Positions 19,688 to 27,874 of a stretch of DNA of 45,852 bases are shown piece after piece. Both the position numbers and the translations under genes were made by a program. Source of the DNA: Bacteroidales bacterium (GTDB lineage Bacteria; Bacteroidota; Bacteroidia; Bacteroidales; UBA932); the NCBI GenBank assembly GCA_012522855.1, contig JAAYJQ010000022.1, forward strand, positions 1 through 45,852, in the 5' to 3' direction. How positions within the stretch are numbered: the first letter of the stretch is position 1; every line of letters begins with the position of its first letter. The notes under the pieces were generated by a model, which saw only the letters and a list, made by a program, of their open reading frames with translations, did no database searches and was not told the origin of the DNA.

Positions 19688-20494
19688 ATGAAAAAGACAA
19701 TCTTCGCGGTGATGGCCGCGCTTTTTCTGCAGATTGGATCCTCGGTTTTCGCACAACAACCGTTCGATTCTGCAGTAGGATTGCAACAGGAAATATATGC
19801 GAAAAACACCTTCGTTTCCTCGCTGGGAGACACGCTTTTGTATCGCTCGCTGGCGCCTTTGAATCAAAAGACCGGCAAGAAGTATCCGTTGGTGCTGTTC
19901 ATGCACGGAGCCGGAGAGCGGGGCAACGACAACGAGAAGCAACTGACCCACGGGGCGCAACTCTTCCTGAATCCGTACAACCGGGACCGGTATCCGGCCT
20001 TCGTGATCTTCCCCCAGTGTCCGGAAAACGCTTTTTGGTCCTATTCACAAACGCCCCGATACCAGGACGGGATAATGCCTTCCCAGTTTCAGGAAACCCC
20101 GGAAATTACGGCGGTGATGGAACTCTTGCGGAAATATGTGGCCTCGGGGCAGGTTGACACCAAGCGGATCTATGTCATGGGGCTTTCAATGGGCGGCATG
20201 GCGACCTTCGATCTGGCCATCCGCTATCCGGATTTCTTCGCGGCGGCAGTGCCGATCTGCGGAGCCGTGGATGTGTCGCGTTTCACGCAGAAGCCGAGCA
20301 TCAAATTCCGCATCTTTCACGGTGATTCCGACCCGACTGTGCCGGTGGCCTGTTCTCGTGCCGCGTACCGTCGTCTGACGGAACTGGGCGCGAAGGTGGC
20401 ATATACCGAATTCCCCGGCGTCGGCCACCCCTCCTATCATCCCGCCTTCAGCACCCCCGACTTCCTTTCTTGGCTCTTCAGGCAGCACAGGTAG
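19688..20494 (+). CDS. Exported alpha/beta-hydrolase, esterase-like
   Basis: The 268-residue protein has a signal peptide (MKKTIFAVMAALFLQIGSSVFA) and an alpha/beta-hydrolase core of the phospholipase/carboxylesterase or prolyl-oligopeptidase-like kind. VLFMHGAGERGND holds the oxyanion loop, YVMGLSMGGMATFDLA the nucleophile serine in G-L-S-M-G, FHGDSDPTVPV the acid, and GVGHPSYHP the histidine. Such proteins in Bacteroidota are often acetyl- or feruloyl-esterases acting on polysaccharide side chains, but no carbohydrate module is visible here. An upstream in-frame ATG at 19616 would put 24 residues ahead of the signal peptide and is unlikely. Confidence 0.85.
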   Translation: MKKTIFAVMAALFLQIGSSVFAQQPFDSAVGLQQEIYAKNTFVSSLGDTLLYRSLAPLNQKTGKKYPLVLFMHGAGERGNDNEKQLTHGAQLFLNPYNRDRYPAFVIFPQCPENAFWSYSQTPRYQDGIMPSQFQETPEITAVMELLRKYVASGQVDTKRIYVMGLSMGGMATFDLAIRYPDFFAAAVPICGAVDVSRFTQKPSIKFRIFHGDSDPTVPVACSRAAYRRLTELGAKVAYTEFPGVGHPSYHPAFSTPDFLSWLFRQHR

Positions 20495-20907
20495 GGTCTG
20501 TTTGTCCAGCCGCCAGCAAGCCCCGTTCAGTGCGTTCCAGGGCATATTCTGATTGCCGCATTCATCCCCTCTGCGCCGCTCTCCAAGGCATTCTCCCCCG
20601 GCCGTGGTTTGCAAATCGGACAAACCAATATTCCCGCATCCCTTGCGCTGCAGTCGCCTCACCCCGTCCGTCGCAGCGTTCGGCAATTCGTTTGCACGAT
20701 ATGGAAGCCGTGGAGGACAACAACCTGAAGTTATGGACTTTCCGCCATTTTTATCTCGTCGACTTGACGAGAAGAAACTCATCTTCTACCCTGTCTATCA
20801 GCACTTTGTCCTCCACGGCTTCCCGCCGCTCCTCTTGCCTGCGGTCTTGCCATGAAGGAGAACCCGAGCAGCGGGCGGCGTGATATTTGTTCGGTTCCGT
20901 AATACCG
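20495..20907. other. Gene-free gap with inverted repeats
   Basis: No credible gene is seen in this 413-bp stretch. It holds an 18-bp perfect inverted repeat and a 7-bp one (see the repeat entry). Open frames here lack start signals, have low-complexity arginine/serine-rich translations, and match nothing recognisable. It may be a decayed gene or a structured non-coding element. Confidence 0.5.
20703..20823. repeat. 18-bp perfect inverted repeat with an inner 7-bp hairpin
   Basis: GGAAGCCGTGGAGGACAA (20703-20720) is the exact reverse complement of 20806-20823, with 85 bp between. Near the middle is TCTCGTC-GACTT-GACGAGA (20754-20772), a perfect 7-bp stem. Together they could fold as a long stem enclosing a small hairpin. 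There is no T tract, so it is not a plain terminator. Confidence 0.8.
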
Positions 20908-21486
20908 ATGAACCAAAGAAAAATGAACATCCGTCCATTAAAGAACTTCGTATTTTTGATCATACTATCACTTTCAACGTTTAGTTGCGAGAGAGAGGTT
21001 GCCCCCTTGAAAATCAAGAAAATCGACTATCTCGGAGATCAACTGCGGATTGACGGATATTATCACTCCGAAGTGGAGACAATAGAGCCACCCTATATAC
21101 ACGTGGCTGTCTTTTACAGAGACGGTTTTTGTATCCATACTTGTACGAGGGTGGATAAAATGAGTGGTTCGGACACATTGAACTATCTTGAAACAACTTT
21201 GCTGAACAACGCGTTTGTATCAAAATTGAAGGAGCGGCCGCTTCATGTAGGGGCATTCAAAATTAATGAAACAGATCTGCAATTTGAGATATGGAACGAC
21301 CCCGGGAGTATCGTTGGAAGACCGATTTCAAGTTTTAGCCACTACGGAAAGATACTCAACGATACGACATTTGTCATTACCAAGATGGTGAACAATAGAA
21401 CGAATCACACCTTCCTTCAAAATCTTGTGTATCATTTCGAGCAGTTCAGTCCCAAGCCGGACAGCACATGCGCCTATGTCAAATGA
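20908..21486 (+). CDS. Orphan lipoprotein of unknown function
   Basis: The 192-residue protein starts MNQRKMNIRPLKNFVFLI and has a lipobox T-F-S-C (cysteine about 27), so it should be a lipoprotein. The mature part has alternating strand-like sequence (IKKIDYLGDQLRIDGYYHS, YIHVAVFYRDGFCIHT, LHVGAFKINETDLQFEI) and no motif I recognise. Its base composition is visibly richer in A and T than its neighbours, which hints at recent arrival or relaxed selection. It is flanked by a gene-free gap with inverted repeats upstream and a beta-barrel gene downstream. An upstream in-frame ATG at 20887 would add seven residues. Confidence 0.65.
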   Translation: MNQRKMNIRPLKNFVFLIILSLSTFSCEREVAPLKIKKIDYLGDQLRIDGYYHSEVETIEPPYIHVAVFYRDGFCIHTCTRVDKMSGSDTLNYLETTLLNNAFVSKLKERPLHVGAFKINETDLQFEIWNDPGSIVGRPISSFSHYGKILNDTTFVITKMVNNRTNHTFLQNLVYHFEQFSPKPDSTCAYVK

Positions 21487-21562
21487 TCGACACCTTGGGA
21501 AGGCCGCATCTCGGAGGCGGCTCTAAATAGACGGAAATTTTTTATTAAGTGAAATTATATTC

Positions 21563-22195
21563 ATGATGAAACAAACAATCAAACAGCATTTTGTTGCAGC
21601 CGTTGCGCTACTTGCAGCGGCTGTGACATTGCCGGGTCTTGACGCTGCCGCACAAGTCAGCGTCGGTGCTGGCTACCTGAGCGGACGGCTCAAGGAGTCT
21701 CAGGGCGGGATCTCGATGACTACGGCTACCGACGGCATCTATGTGGGATTCTCCTACAGGGTTCCGCTGAACGTGCACGGCCTCTCTTTTGAACCCGGAG
21801 TGTTTTACGGGTATGGTGTCGGTACACCGGATCTCCAGGGGATCGGCGTTGCGGACCTGAATTTGCAGGATCTTTATGTTCCGTTTCGTCTGCGGATCGA
21901 CAGTCCGATCTCTTCCAAGTTTGATGTGTTTGCGTCAGCGGGTCCGACGCTCGGGCTTGGACTCAGCGGGGAAATCAGGAGCATGGGCGTTGGCGTGAAT
22001 CTATACGATTCCTCTATCATGGAGGGAAGCGCGCTCAAGCGCTTCGACGTCCTGTTCGGCGCCGAAGCCGGCTTCATGCTCTGGAATCATCTCCAGTTCC
22101 GGCTCGGCTTCGACCTCGGACTTCTCGACGTCGAGGAGGGCGCGACGAAGGCCAAACGTTCGTCCGTGCATGTTGGAGTCGCTTACGCGTTCTAG
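21563..22195 (+). CDS. Small outer-membrane beta-barrel protein
   Basis: The 210-residue protein has a signal peptide (about 1-31, ending LDAAAQ). A run of amphipathic strands follows with frequent glycine and aromatic residues, for example VSVGAGYLSGRL, GIYVGFSYRVPL, SFEPGVFYGYG, DLYVPFRLRID, FDVFASAGPTLGLGLSG and FRLGFDLGLLDV, closing with the HVGVAYAF C-terminal signature (final phenylalanine). This is the porin-like/OmpA-barrel type common in Bacteroidota. About 8-10 strands fit the length. No specific function can be given. It stands 76 bp after the orphan lipoprotein and converges on the CpXC gene. Confidence 0.8.
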   Translation: MMKQTIKQHFVAAVALLAAAVTLPGLDAAAQVSVGAGYLSGRLKESQGGISMTTATDGIYVGFSYRVPLNVHGLSFEPGVFYGYGVGTPDLQGIGVADLNLQDLYVPFRLRIDSPISSKFDVFASAGPTLGLGLSGEIRSMGVGVNLYDSSIMEGSALKRFDVLFGAEAGFMLWNHLQFRLGFDLGLLDVEEGATKAKRSSVHVGVAYAF

Positions 22196-22246
22196 GAGGG
22201 TTGCGGGGCGGGTTAGATACGCAGGTTGAGGAGGTGCGGAAGGAAT

Positions 22247-22948
22247 CTACCCAAAAAAGCTTTCGAGCCAGGCGGCGTCGATGCGGGCGAAGCCGGGGCC
22301 TGGGGTCATGACGGGGTTGCGGGAAACAATGCCCTGGCAGTCCCCGTAAACCTGGAAGCCAATCTTGACTCCGCGCATCTCTCCGTCCAGCGGATAGCTG
22401 AAGATCAGGTCGTTGTCCGGGCCGTCAAGCTTGTAGAACTTGAAGGGCGCCTGCCGGATCGCTTCGGTTTTTTCGGGCGCAAGCGGGGGCGAAGACCCCT
22501 CAACGGGGGCAGGGTCGGAAACTTCCCGCGAGGCGCCGGTCAGCTCCATTTTCGTCACATATTTGCACATTTCCAGCACCACATCGTCCAGCCCGGCATC
22601 GAAAAGATTTACCTTCTCGATCAGTGAACCGATGTCGTCCACCCGGCGGAGCACATAGCCCTCCAGATCCTTCAACTGCGCGGTGACGGACGCGATCTGT
22701 TCTTCCGTGACGGTGTTTTCAGGAATATGCCAAATCATAAGGTGTTCGGCGGGATCGTGGTAGAGGGCCTGGTACGGGGCCAGGTTCCGCTCTCCGCAGT
22801 GCGGACACTCCCAGACAAAGAGAGAGCCGTCCTTGACCTGCTCCTTCAGTTCCGGATGCTCGCCGATGTTGATTCCGTTCCAGACATCGATATCGCGCGG
22901 TTCGCCGCAGTTCCCGCACGTCGCGGTCATCTTGTTGGGTGTGGACAT
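22247..22948 (-). CDS. CpXC-domain zinc-ribbon protein
   Basis: The 233-residue protein opens with a four-cysteine zinc site, CGNCG (residues 11-15) and CPHCG (about 48-52), around the D-V-W-N-G-I-N segment of the CpXC domain. The domain name comes from the conserved C-P-x-C. The rest is soluble, with a helical middle (about 80-140), a proline-rich linker (about 147-160) and a C-terminal strand region. The function of the family is unknown. The gene follows the small membrane protein by 12 bp and is third in a minus-strand unit headed by yeiH. Confidence 0.75.
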   Translation of the reverse strand: MSTPNKMTATCGNCGEPRDIDVWNGINIGEHPELKEQVKDGSLFVWECPHCGERNLAPYQALYHDPAEHLMIWHIPENTVTEEQIASVTAQLKDLEGYVLRRVDDIGSLIEKVNLFDAGLDDVVLEMCKYVTKMELTGASREVSDPAPVEGSSPPLAPEKTEAIRQAPFKFYKLDGPDNDLIFSYPLDGEMRGVKIGFQVYGDCQGIVSRNPVMTPGPGFARIDAAWLESFFG

Positions 22949-22960
22949 ATTCAGAGAAGA

Positions 22961-23233
22961 TTATTTCTTGTCGATCCATTTCCAGGCAGCGTACATCAAC
23001 GCCCCCCAGGCCAAAAACAAAATCAAATACACCCAGTAGGGAAGACGGGCCTGGAATCGCGCTTTTTCTGTGTATTGGTCGAAGTCGGGAATATCCGCGT
23101 AGTAGTAGGCGCCCGCTCCGAAATCCAGTTCAGGCTGGAGTCCGAGCCCATTCGCCATGATATACAGGCAGACAGACAAGACAGCCCCGATGAAGATCCA
23201 AGTCAGGATTCTGCTTATTATTTTTTTGTTCAT
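22961..23233 (-). CDS. Small membrane protein with two helices
   Basis: The 90-residue protein starts MNKKIISRILTW. It has two membrane segments, about residues 8-30 (ILTWIFIGAVLSVCLYIMA) and about 67-87 (YWVYLILFLAWGALMYAAW), separated by a polar loop rich in aspartate, tyrosine and glutamine. No family is recognised. A longer open frame extends to 23368 but would start with an arginine/histidine-rich tail that overlaps yeiH, so the ATG at 23233 is preferred. It lies 32 bp after yeiH and 12 bp before the CpXC gene. Confidence 0.7.
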   Translation of the reverse strand: MNKKIISRILTWIFIGAVLSVCLYIMANGLGLQPELDFGAGAYYYADIPDFDQYTEKARFQARLPYWVYLILFLAWGALMYAAWKWIDKK

Positions 23234-23265
23234 ATGCAGAGAAGCCGACGGAAACAAGGAGTGGC

Positions 23266-24609
23266 TCAGCTCAGGGTCGGAATCGGAAAGAGCACGCCGG
23301 ACAGCAGCAACCAGACAGCGAAAAAGGTAAGCACGATGTTGAACGTCTGGCCGATAACATAGAGCCAAAACACTTTCCCGCCCTGCATCTGTCGGGCGAT
23401 TTCCTTGAAATTGGTGTCAAGTCCGATGCTGGTAAAAGCCAAGACGAAGCACCAGTTCTTGTACTGGTCGAGTACCTTGTTGACGGCGTCTACCTGGTCT
23501 GCGCCAAAGAGAGGCAGGATGAGGAAGGAAGCGATCAGCGAAGCTGCGAAGAAGCCGATGATGAACTTCGGGAAGCGGTACCAGATTTCGGCGGGACCGA
23601 CTTTTCTGTCGTTGGTTTTTTCCACGTGGGTGGCGAAGAATATGGCTACGAAGAAGGCGATGAAGCCGATCAACATGTTCTGGATGGATTTGACCAGGAC
23701 CGCAGCCGTCTGGGCTTCCGGTCCCAGCGCTGTTCCGGCCACCACGACGGCGCCCGTGCTGTCGATGGTGCCGCCGATCAGCGAGCCGCCCATAAGTTGG
23801 TTCATGCCTATCGCGCGGATGATCATCGGTTCGAAGACCATCATCAACACCGTGAAGATGATCGAAATCGATACCACAACCGTAAGGTCGGCTTTTTTGG
23901 CCTTGGAGGCAGCCGCAGTCGCGATGGCGGCGCTGGTTCCGCAGACGCTCGTTGCCGTGGAGAGGGTGATGACGAGGGGCTTGTTGTCAATTTTCAACAC
24001 TTTTGTACCCAGCCACCACATGAACAGGATTACGATGGGGGTCACGATCCAGGTGATGCCCAAACCATAGAGACCGAATCTGGCGATGTTGGAAAACAGT
24101 ACCGAAAAGCCCATGATCACGAGTCCCGTCTTGATGTAGAATTCCGTTTTGATCGCCGGTTTGAGCCATTGCGGGACACCGACCGTGTTGGAGATCAACA
24201 AACCGACCAGCAGGGCCCAAAAAGCCCATTCCAGGTAGCGGTTGAGGGTGAATTCCGCGCTGATGAACCGGACCAGCAACGCGATGAAAAAAAGCCCGAT
24301 GAAGGCGGGAATATATTTCTTTACGCTTTCTCCCTGCAACTTGACAGCCAGCGTAAACAAGAATCCCAGCACTCCAAAGGTGACCAGGAGCTTGCGCCAG
24401 AAGGCGAAATTGCCGAACTGTTCCGAAAGCGGGACAACGTTCGATGCGCCGGCTTCCCCGACGGACCAGGTTGCGAATTTGACGGCCGAGAAATCGAATG
24501 CTTTTGCAAGAACGGCGATGCAGGCAATCAGAATGATGGTGAAACCCAGCCAACAGGCTTGCCAGTCCTCTTTGCTCCAGAAATCAGGGACTTTCTTTGT
24601 ATTTTCCAT
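23266..24609 (-). CDS. yeiH: YeiH-family membrane protein (putative anion exporter)
   Basis: The 447-residue integral membrane protein belongs to the YeiH/UPF0324 family, often annotated as putative sulfate exporters on thin evidence. Typical signatures are VGLLISNTVGVP, TGLVIMGFSVLFSNI, TSVCGTSAAIATAAA (the most conserved loop), GGTIDSTGAVVVAG and FTSIGLDTNF near the C-terminus. About 11-13 hydrophobic segments are visible. It is longer than the E. coli protein (about 350 residues), with an extra N-terminal part of roughly 100 residues containing three membrane segments. The ATG at 24609 (MENTKK) is chosen over an upstream non-ATG codon. It is first in a unit with the small membrane protein and the CpXC gene. 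Confidence 0.8.
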   Translation of the reverse strand: MENTKKVPDFWSKEDWQACWLGFTIILIACIAVLAKAFDFSAVKFATWSVGEAGASNVVPLSEQFGNFAFWRKLLVTFGVLGFLFTLAVKLQGESVKKYIPAFIGLFFIALLVRFISAEFTLNRYLEWAFWALLVGLLISNTVGVPQWLKPAIKTEFYIKTGLVIMGFSVLFSNIARFGLYGLGITWIVTPIVILFMWWLGTKVLKIDNKPLVITLSTATSVCGTSAAIATAAASKAKKADLTVVVSISIIFTVLMMVFEPMIIRAIGMNQLMGGSLIGGTIDSTGAVVVAGTALGPEAQTAAVLVKSIQNMLIGFIAFFVAIFFATHVEKTNDRKVGPAEIWYRFPKFIIGFFAASLIASFLILPLFGADQVDAVNKVLDQYKNWCFVLAFTSIGLDTNFKEIARQMQGGKVFWLYVIGQTFNIVLTFFAVWLLLSGVLFPIPTLS

Positions 24610-24630
24610 GAATTGCGAATTAACTGAAAA

Positions 24631-24662
24631 CAAAAATAGTAAAAGAATGTACTATAAACAAA
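24631..24662 (-). promoter_or_regulatory. Complete Bacteroidota promoter (-33/-7) for yeiH
   Basis: On the minus strand TTTG (24659-24662) is followed after 20 bp by TATTTTTG (24631-24638), an exact TAnnTTTG. It ends 21 bp before the yeiH ATG. This is the best-formed promoter in the window. Confidence 0.75.
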
Positions 24663-24665
24663 ATG

Positions 24666-27600
24666 CTACATGTCGACGGTGAACAGGAATCCCAAATAGT
24701 GGCTTTTCAATTTCGTTACTCCAAGATAGGGCAGGGTGTCCGCCAGGTTGCAGGCGTAGCGGACGCCGACACTGGTTTTGAAAGGAAGCCACAGGAAATT
24801 GCCCAGATTGGCGGTGAAATCCGCGCCGATACTGAAAAGATGGGAATACGAGACCATTGCCGGGTTCAGGCCAAGCAGCGTATGCGCATTCCAGATCATC
24901 ATAGAATAGTCCACGAAGGGGGTCAGGACAAAATTCCTGATGTAGGCCGCCGGGGCGAGGAAGGACCAGTCGACCGGGAACAGAGGGATCGCATAGTCGA
25001 ACGTTGCTTTCAACCGCCCAGCGCCGCAAAGCTCCGTCACCGTGTCCAGCGTGGAGTTTACGAATCCGCGCGGAATGGTGTTGATGACGTTGCGCTCGAA
25101 CCAGTACCCGGAATTCGGTCCGGAGGGGTAGATTACGCCGCTCTGCAGGGCTGCCGTGAGTTTGATTCCTTGGTTCCATCCGATGCCGGGCAGATAACCG
25201 TAGAGGTAGAGGTATCCGATCGAAGGATAGGAGCGCAGATGCTCCGGGTAGGCTTTCAAGCCCAACTCCGCCCCGAAACCCAAGGAGGGATACACTTGAG
25301 AGGGAGCCTTGGAGCGGAGGATATAACCCCGCGCGGAAAAATCTACCGAACGGAAGGCTGCGATCTTCCCTCCCCCCTCTACCGTCGTCAATTCCGGAAT
25401 ATCCTTTCCGTCTTTGTCTCTGTACAGCATAAGGATCCCATCGATAAAACGGTTGTTGGAATAGTTGTAGCGTAATCGGGGGATCAATCCTTTCGACAAG
25501 CCTCCGGATGAGAAATTCAGCGGGATGTAGGCGCTGAATTTGACGTCCAGCTCCGGAACCCCGCGAAGGGCTTTCGCAAAGTAGAAAGCATGCAGATCCT
25601 CCTGTTTCAAGTGGACCCGCCGATAGTCAAAGCTTTCCCGCTCGTTGAAATCAACCTGCACCTCGAAGACAGGGAACAACCCTGTGTAGGTGTATTTCAG
25701 ATGCCCCGAATGCCGCCACCTCGTTTCGTCATCAGGATCCTTGCGCGCGGAATAACCGATGAACCCGTAACCGGTTCCCAGGTCGTTTTGGAAGAAACCG
25801 GTCACCCCTAAAGATCCGATTTCATAATAGTTTTCCCCGCTGAGCGAATTGAAATTGTCGTAATTGAAGAATACAGGTGCCCAGGAGTGGAAGCGGGGCA
25901 AGCGGATTTTGGAATAGTTCCGCGGCTCGCTGAAACGAGCAGGCTCCGCCGGCGCGGCATGGAAGGCCGCTTCCTGCCGGCTCAGGCTATCCGCCACCGG
26001 CCAAGCATAGATGTCGTTGAAGTCGACGATCTTGGCGGGCAGATCCGCGACTGCGGTTGCATACAGCATACTGCCCTGCCGATAGGTTTCCGGCTGGTCG
26101 GAAGAGGCGACAGCACTGTAGTAGAGCGTATCTCCGTCCGCGCTGAAGCAGGGACTCTGGAGGCCGTAACGGGTTGAACTCATCTGCCGGAGTTCTCCGG
26201 AATCGGGATCTAAAAAATAGAGTTCCTCGACCCCGGTCCGGTCGCTGATGAATGTAAGACAGCCTTTCTCGACTCCGAGGTCGTCGATCATCACCGGCTG
26301 CGGACCCAGCCACTTCCGGAGTTTCGCCTTTCCGTCCGGATCCCGGCCGATGATTTCGTAGAGTCCGAAACCGTTTTCCGAGAGGCCGGATACGAAGTTG
26401 CGATCTTCCAGCCAAGCGGATTCCACAAACTGCAGGGAATCCGGGGCGGTAAAGGTCTTTTCGAGGCTTCCGTCCCGCGCGCGGAGAATCGTCAGGCGGG
26501 ATCCGCCGGAGACGGGATATTCTATAACGGAGAGAAGTTCTCCGTCCGGCGAAGGGACGCTGTTGAATTGTTTCCCTTCCCGGCTCAAGTTGTGTATTTT
26601 GCGCGGAGAGCGGAGGTCGATGTAGCGAATGATGGAGCGAGAAGCCAGGTCCCAGCGGATTCCGGGGACGATTTCCGTCCAATAGAGCCGGTTGAGCCGC
26701 GCGTCGTAGTGCAGGCAACTCGTGTTGGCGGAAAAGGATCGAATCCGCTCTTCGGTGCCGTCCGGGGCGATTCGGGCCAGACAGGTCGGGGTGGAGAGCC
26801 CGCTTTTGACCGCGATCAAATCCTCCCCTCCCGTAAGCGATCCCCTGCTGTATTCCGTGTGTCTCCACGGACTTTGCGTAAGCTGGGCAGAAGGCATGAA
26901 AGGCTCGCGCCGCGCCGCGTTTTCGTCCCAGATGGCCAGAAAGGACTCTTCGATTTGTCGGAAGGAAGCGTAGAACGAAGTTCCCGAAGCCGTCTTGACG
27001 GTTTTTTGCAGGTTCCCGAACCACCCTTTCCGGGTGACGCGGTCGAAGTAGCGCTGCATAAACAGGGGATCGTCGAAGAAGACCCGCGTGCCCGACACCA
27101 GCAGGTAGCCGGCGCGATAAAAATCCGGCGCGTAATATTTCTGGGAACCATAGGACCATTTCCAGTAATTCCGGAAATCTCCGCTGGCGAAAGCCGGCAT
27201 CAAGTAATTGAGAAAACTCGCCTGACGTCCCCTGCCGGAACGGGTGAGGGCTGTTTCTATGGTGACGGCATCCCCTTCCAACAACGTCCTGCCCGGATAG
27301 ATTCCGGCAAGGGCGCCGGCGAACATTTCTCCGCACAGATAGTGAAAGAACTTGAATCCTTTCGCCCGGCCGAATTGCATCTGAGCGGCATGCCGGCCTT
27401 CGTGGATGGCCAGCAGTGTGGTCCAGGGGATCGGAGTCGGAGCACAGGGATCCTGAACGGTGAGCATGTCGATGCGCCGGGGCGCCCAGGTGACCGATCC
27501 GTTCGGAAGGGCAGAGTGACCGTGCAGGACGACAGGCATCCGGGTTCTGTAATTTTCTCCGATGAGGTAGCCGGAGGTGTATGACAAAGGAACTCTATAT

Positions 27601-27794
27601 TTTTCCAGGGCGAGGCCGTACACCCGGGCGAGGGAGTCGGAGCCGACCGGATACAGGAGTTTGAAGTTGTCGGTTTCCATTTGCCGCCATTTGATGGAAG
27701 CAGGATTGCTGCCGGTGGGCTGGAACTGCCCAGCCGCCGTCCAAGAAAGCGAAAGCAAAGCGGAGATCAGGATTGCTTTATGAAAGCGCATCAT
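24666..27794 (-). CDS. Exported metallopeptidase/beta-propeller/beta-barrel fusion protein
   Basis: The 1042-residue protein starts with a signal peptide (about 1-22, ending SWTAAGQ). Residues about 30-330 form a gluzincin-like domain with HEGRH (HExxH form) near 131 and LLEGDAVTIET about 40 residues later, where the third zinc ligand should be. From about 330 to 640 are TolB/WD40-like propeller blades (VPSPDGELLSVIEY, LTFISDRTGVEELYFLD, SPCFSADGDTLYYS). The last 350 residues are amphipathic strands (FQNDLGTGYGFIGYSA, GHLKYTYTGLFPVFEVQVDF) ending SHYLGFLFTVDM, as in an outer-membrane barrel. The function is unknown. ATGs at 27794 and 27791 are adjacent. It is divergent from nptA and ends just before the yeiH promoter. 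Confidence 0.7.
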   Translation of the reverse strand: MMRFHKAILISALLSLSWTAAGQFQPTGSNPASIKWRQMETDNFKLLYPVGSDSLARVYGLALEKYRVPLSYTSGYLIGENYRTRMPVVLHGHSALPNGSVTWAPRRIDMLTVQDPCAPTPIPWTTLLAIHEGRHAAQMQFGRAKGFKFFHYLCGEMFAGALAGIYPGRTLLEGDAVTIETALTRSGRGRQASFLNYLMPAFASGDFRNYWKWSYGSQKYYAPDFYRAGYLLVSGTRVFFDDPLFMQRYFDRVTRKGWFGNLQKTVKTASGTSFYASFRQIEESFLAIWDENAARREPFMPSAQLTQSPWRHTEYSRGSLTGGEDLIAVKSGLSTPTCLARIAPDGTEERIRSFSANTSCLHYDARLNRLYWTEIVPGIRWDLASRSIIRYIDLRSPRKIHNLSREGKQFNSVPSPDGELLSVIEYPVSGGSRLTILRARDGSLEKTFTAPDSLQFVESAWLEDRNFVSGLSENGFGLYEIIGRDPDGKAKLRKWLGPQPVMIDDLGVEKGCLTFISDRTGVEELYFLDPDSGELRQMSSTRYGLQSPCFSADGDTLYYSAVASSDQPETYRQGSMLYATAVADLPAKIVDFNDIYAWPVADSLSRQEAAFHAAPAEPARFSEPRNYSKIRLPRFHSWAPVFFNYDNFNSLSGENYYEIGSLGVTGFFQNDLGTGYGFIGYSARKDPDDETRWRHSGHLKYTYTGLFPVFEVQVDFNERESFDYRRVHLKQEDLHAFYFAKALRGVPELDVKFSAYIPLNFSSGGLSKGLIPRLRYNYSNNRFIDGILMLYRDKDGKDIPELTTVEGGGKIAAFRSVDFSARGYILRSKAPSQVYPSLGFGAELGLKAYPEHLRSYPSIGYLYLYGYLPGIGWNQGIKLTAALQSGVIYPSGPNSGYWFERNVINTIPRGFVNSTLDTVTELCGAGRLKATFDYAIPLFPVDWSFLAPAAYIRNFVLTPFVDYSMMIWNAHTLLGLNPAMVSYSHLFSIGADFTANLGNFLWLPFKTSVGVRYACNLADTLPYLGVTKLKSHYLGFLFTVDM

Positions 27795-27813
27795 GTTTTT
27801 CAATTCTTTTCCA

Positions 27814-27821
27814 CAAAGATA
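27814..27821 (-). promoter_or_regulatory. Bacteroidota -7 box for the metallopeptidase/barrel gene
   Basis: On the minus strand the box is TATCTTTG, an exact TAnnTTTG, 19 bp before the ATG. It lies back to back with the nptA box 27 bp away. Confidence 0.6.
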
Positions 27822-27848
27822 ATTCTTTCCCCTAACATTATTTTTCCG

Positions 27849-27856
27849 TAAATTTG
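27849..27856 (+). promoter_or_regulatory. Bacteroidota -7 box for nptA
   Basis: TAAATTTG, an exact TAnnTTTG, lies 18 bp before the nptA ATG, which predicts a very short leader. Confidence 0.6.
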
Positions 27857-27874
27857 CCCCAGTAAATTTTCCAG

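Noticed and set aside
20186..20782. 198-codon minus-strand open frame across the gap after the esterase gene
   Set aside because: Half of it is antisense to the esterase gene, its composition is unlike real proteins here, and no start signal is seen.
25987..27336. 449-codon minus-strand open frame in a second frame
   Set aside because: It overlaps the metallopeptidase/barrel gene on the same strand; its arginine/proline-rich translation is typical of an out-of-frame GC-rich reading.
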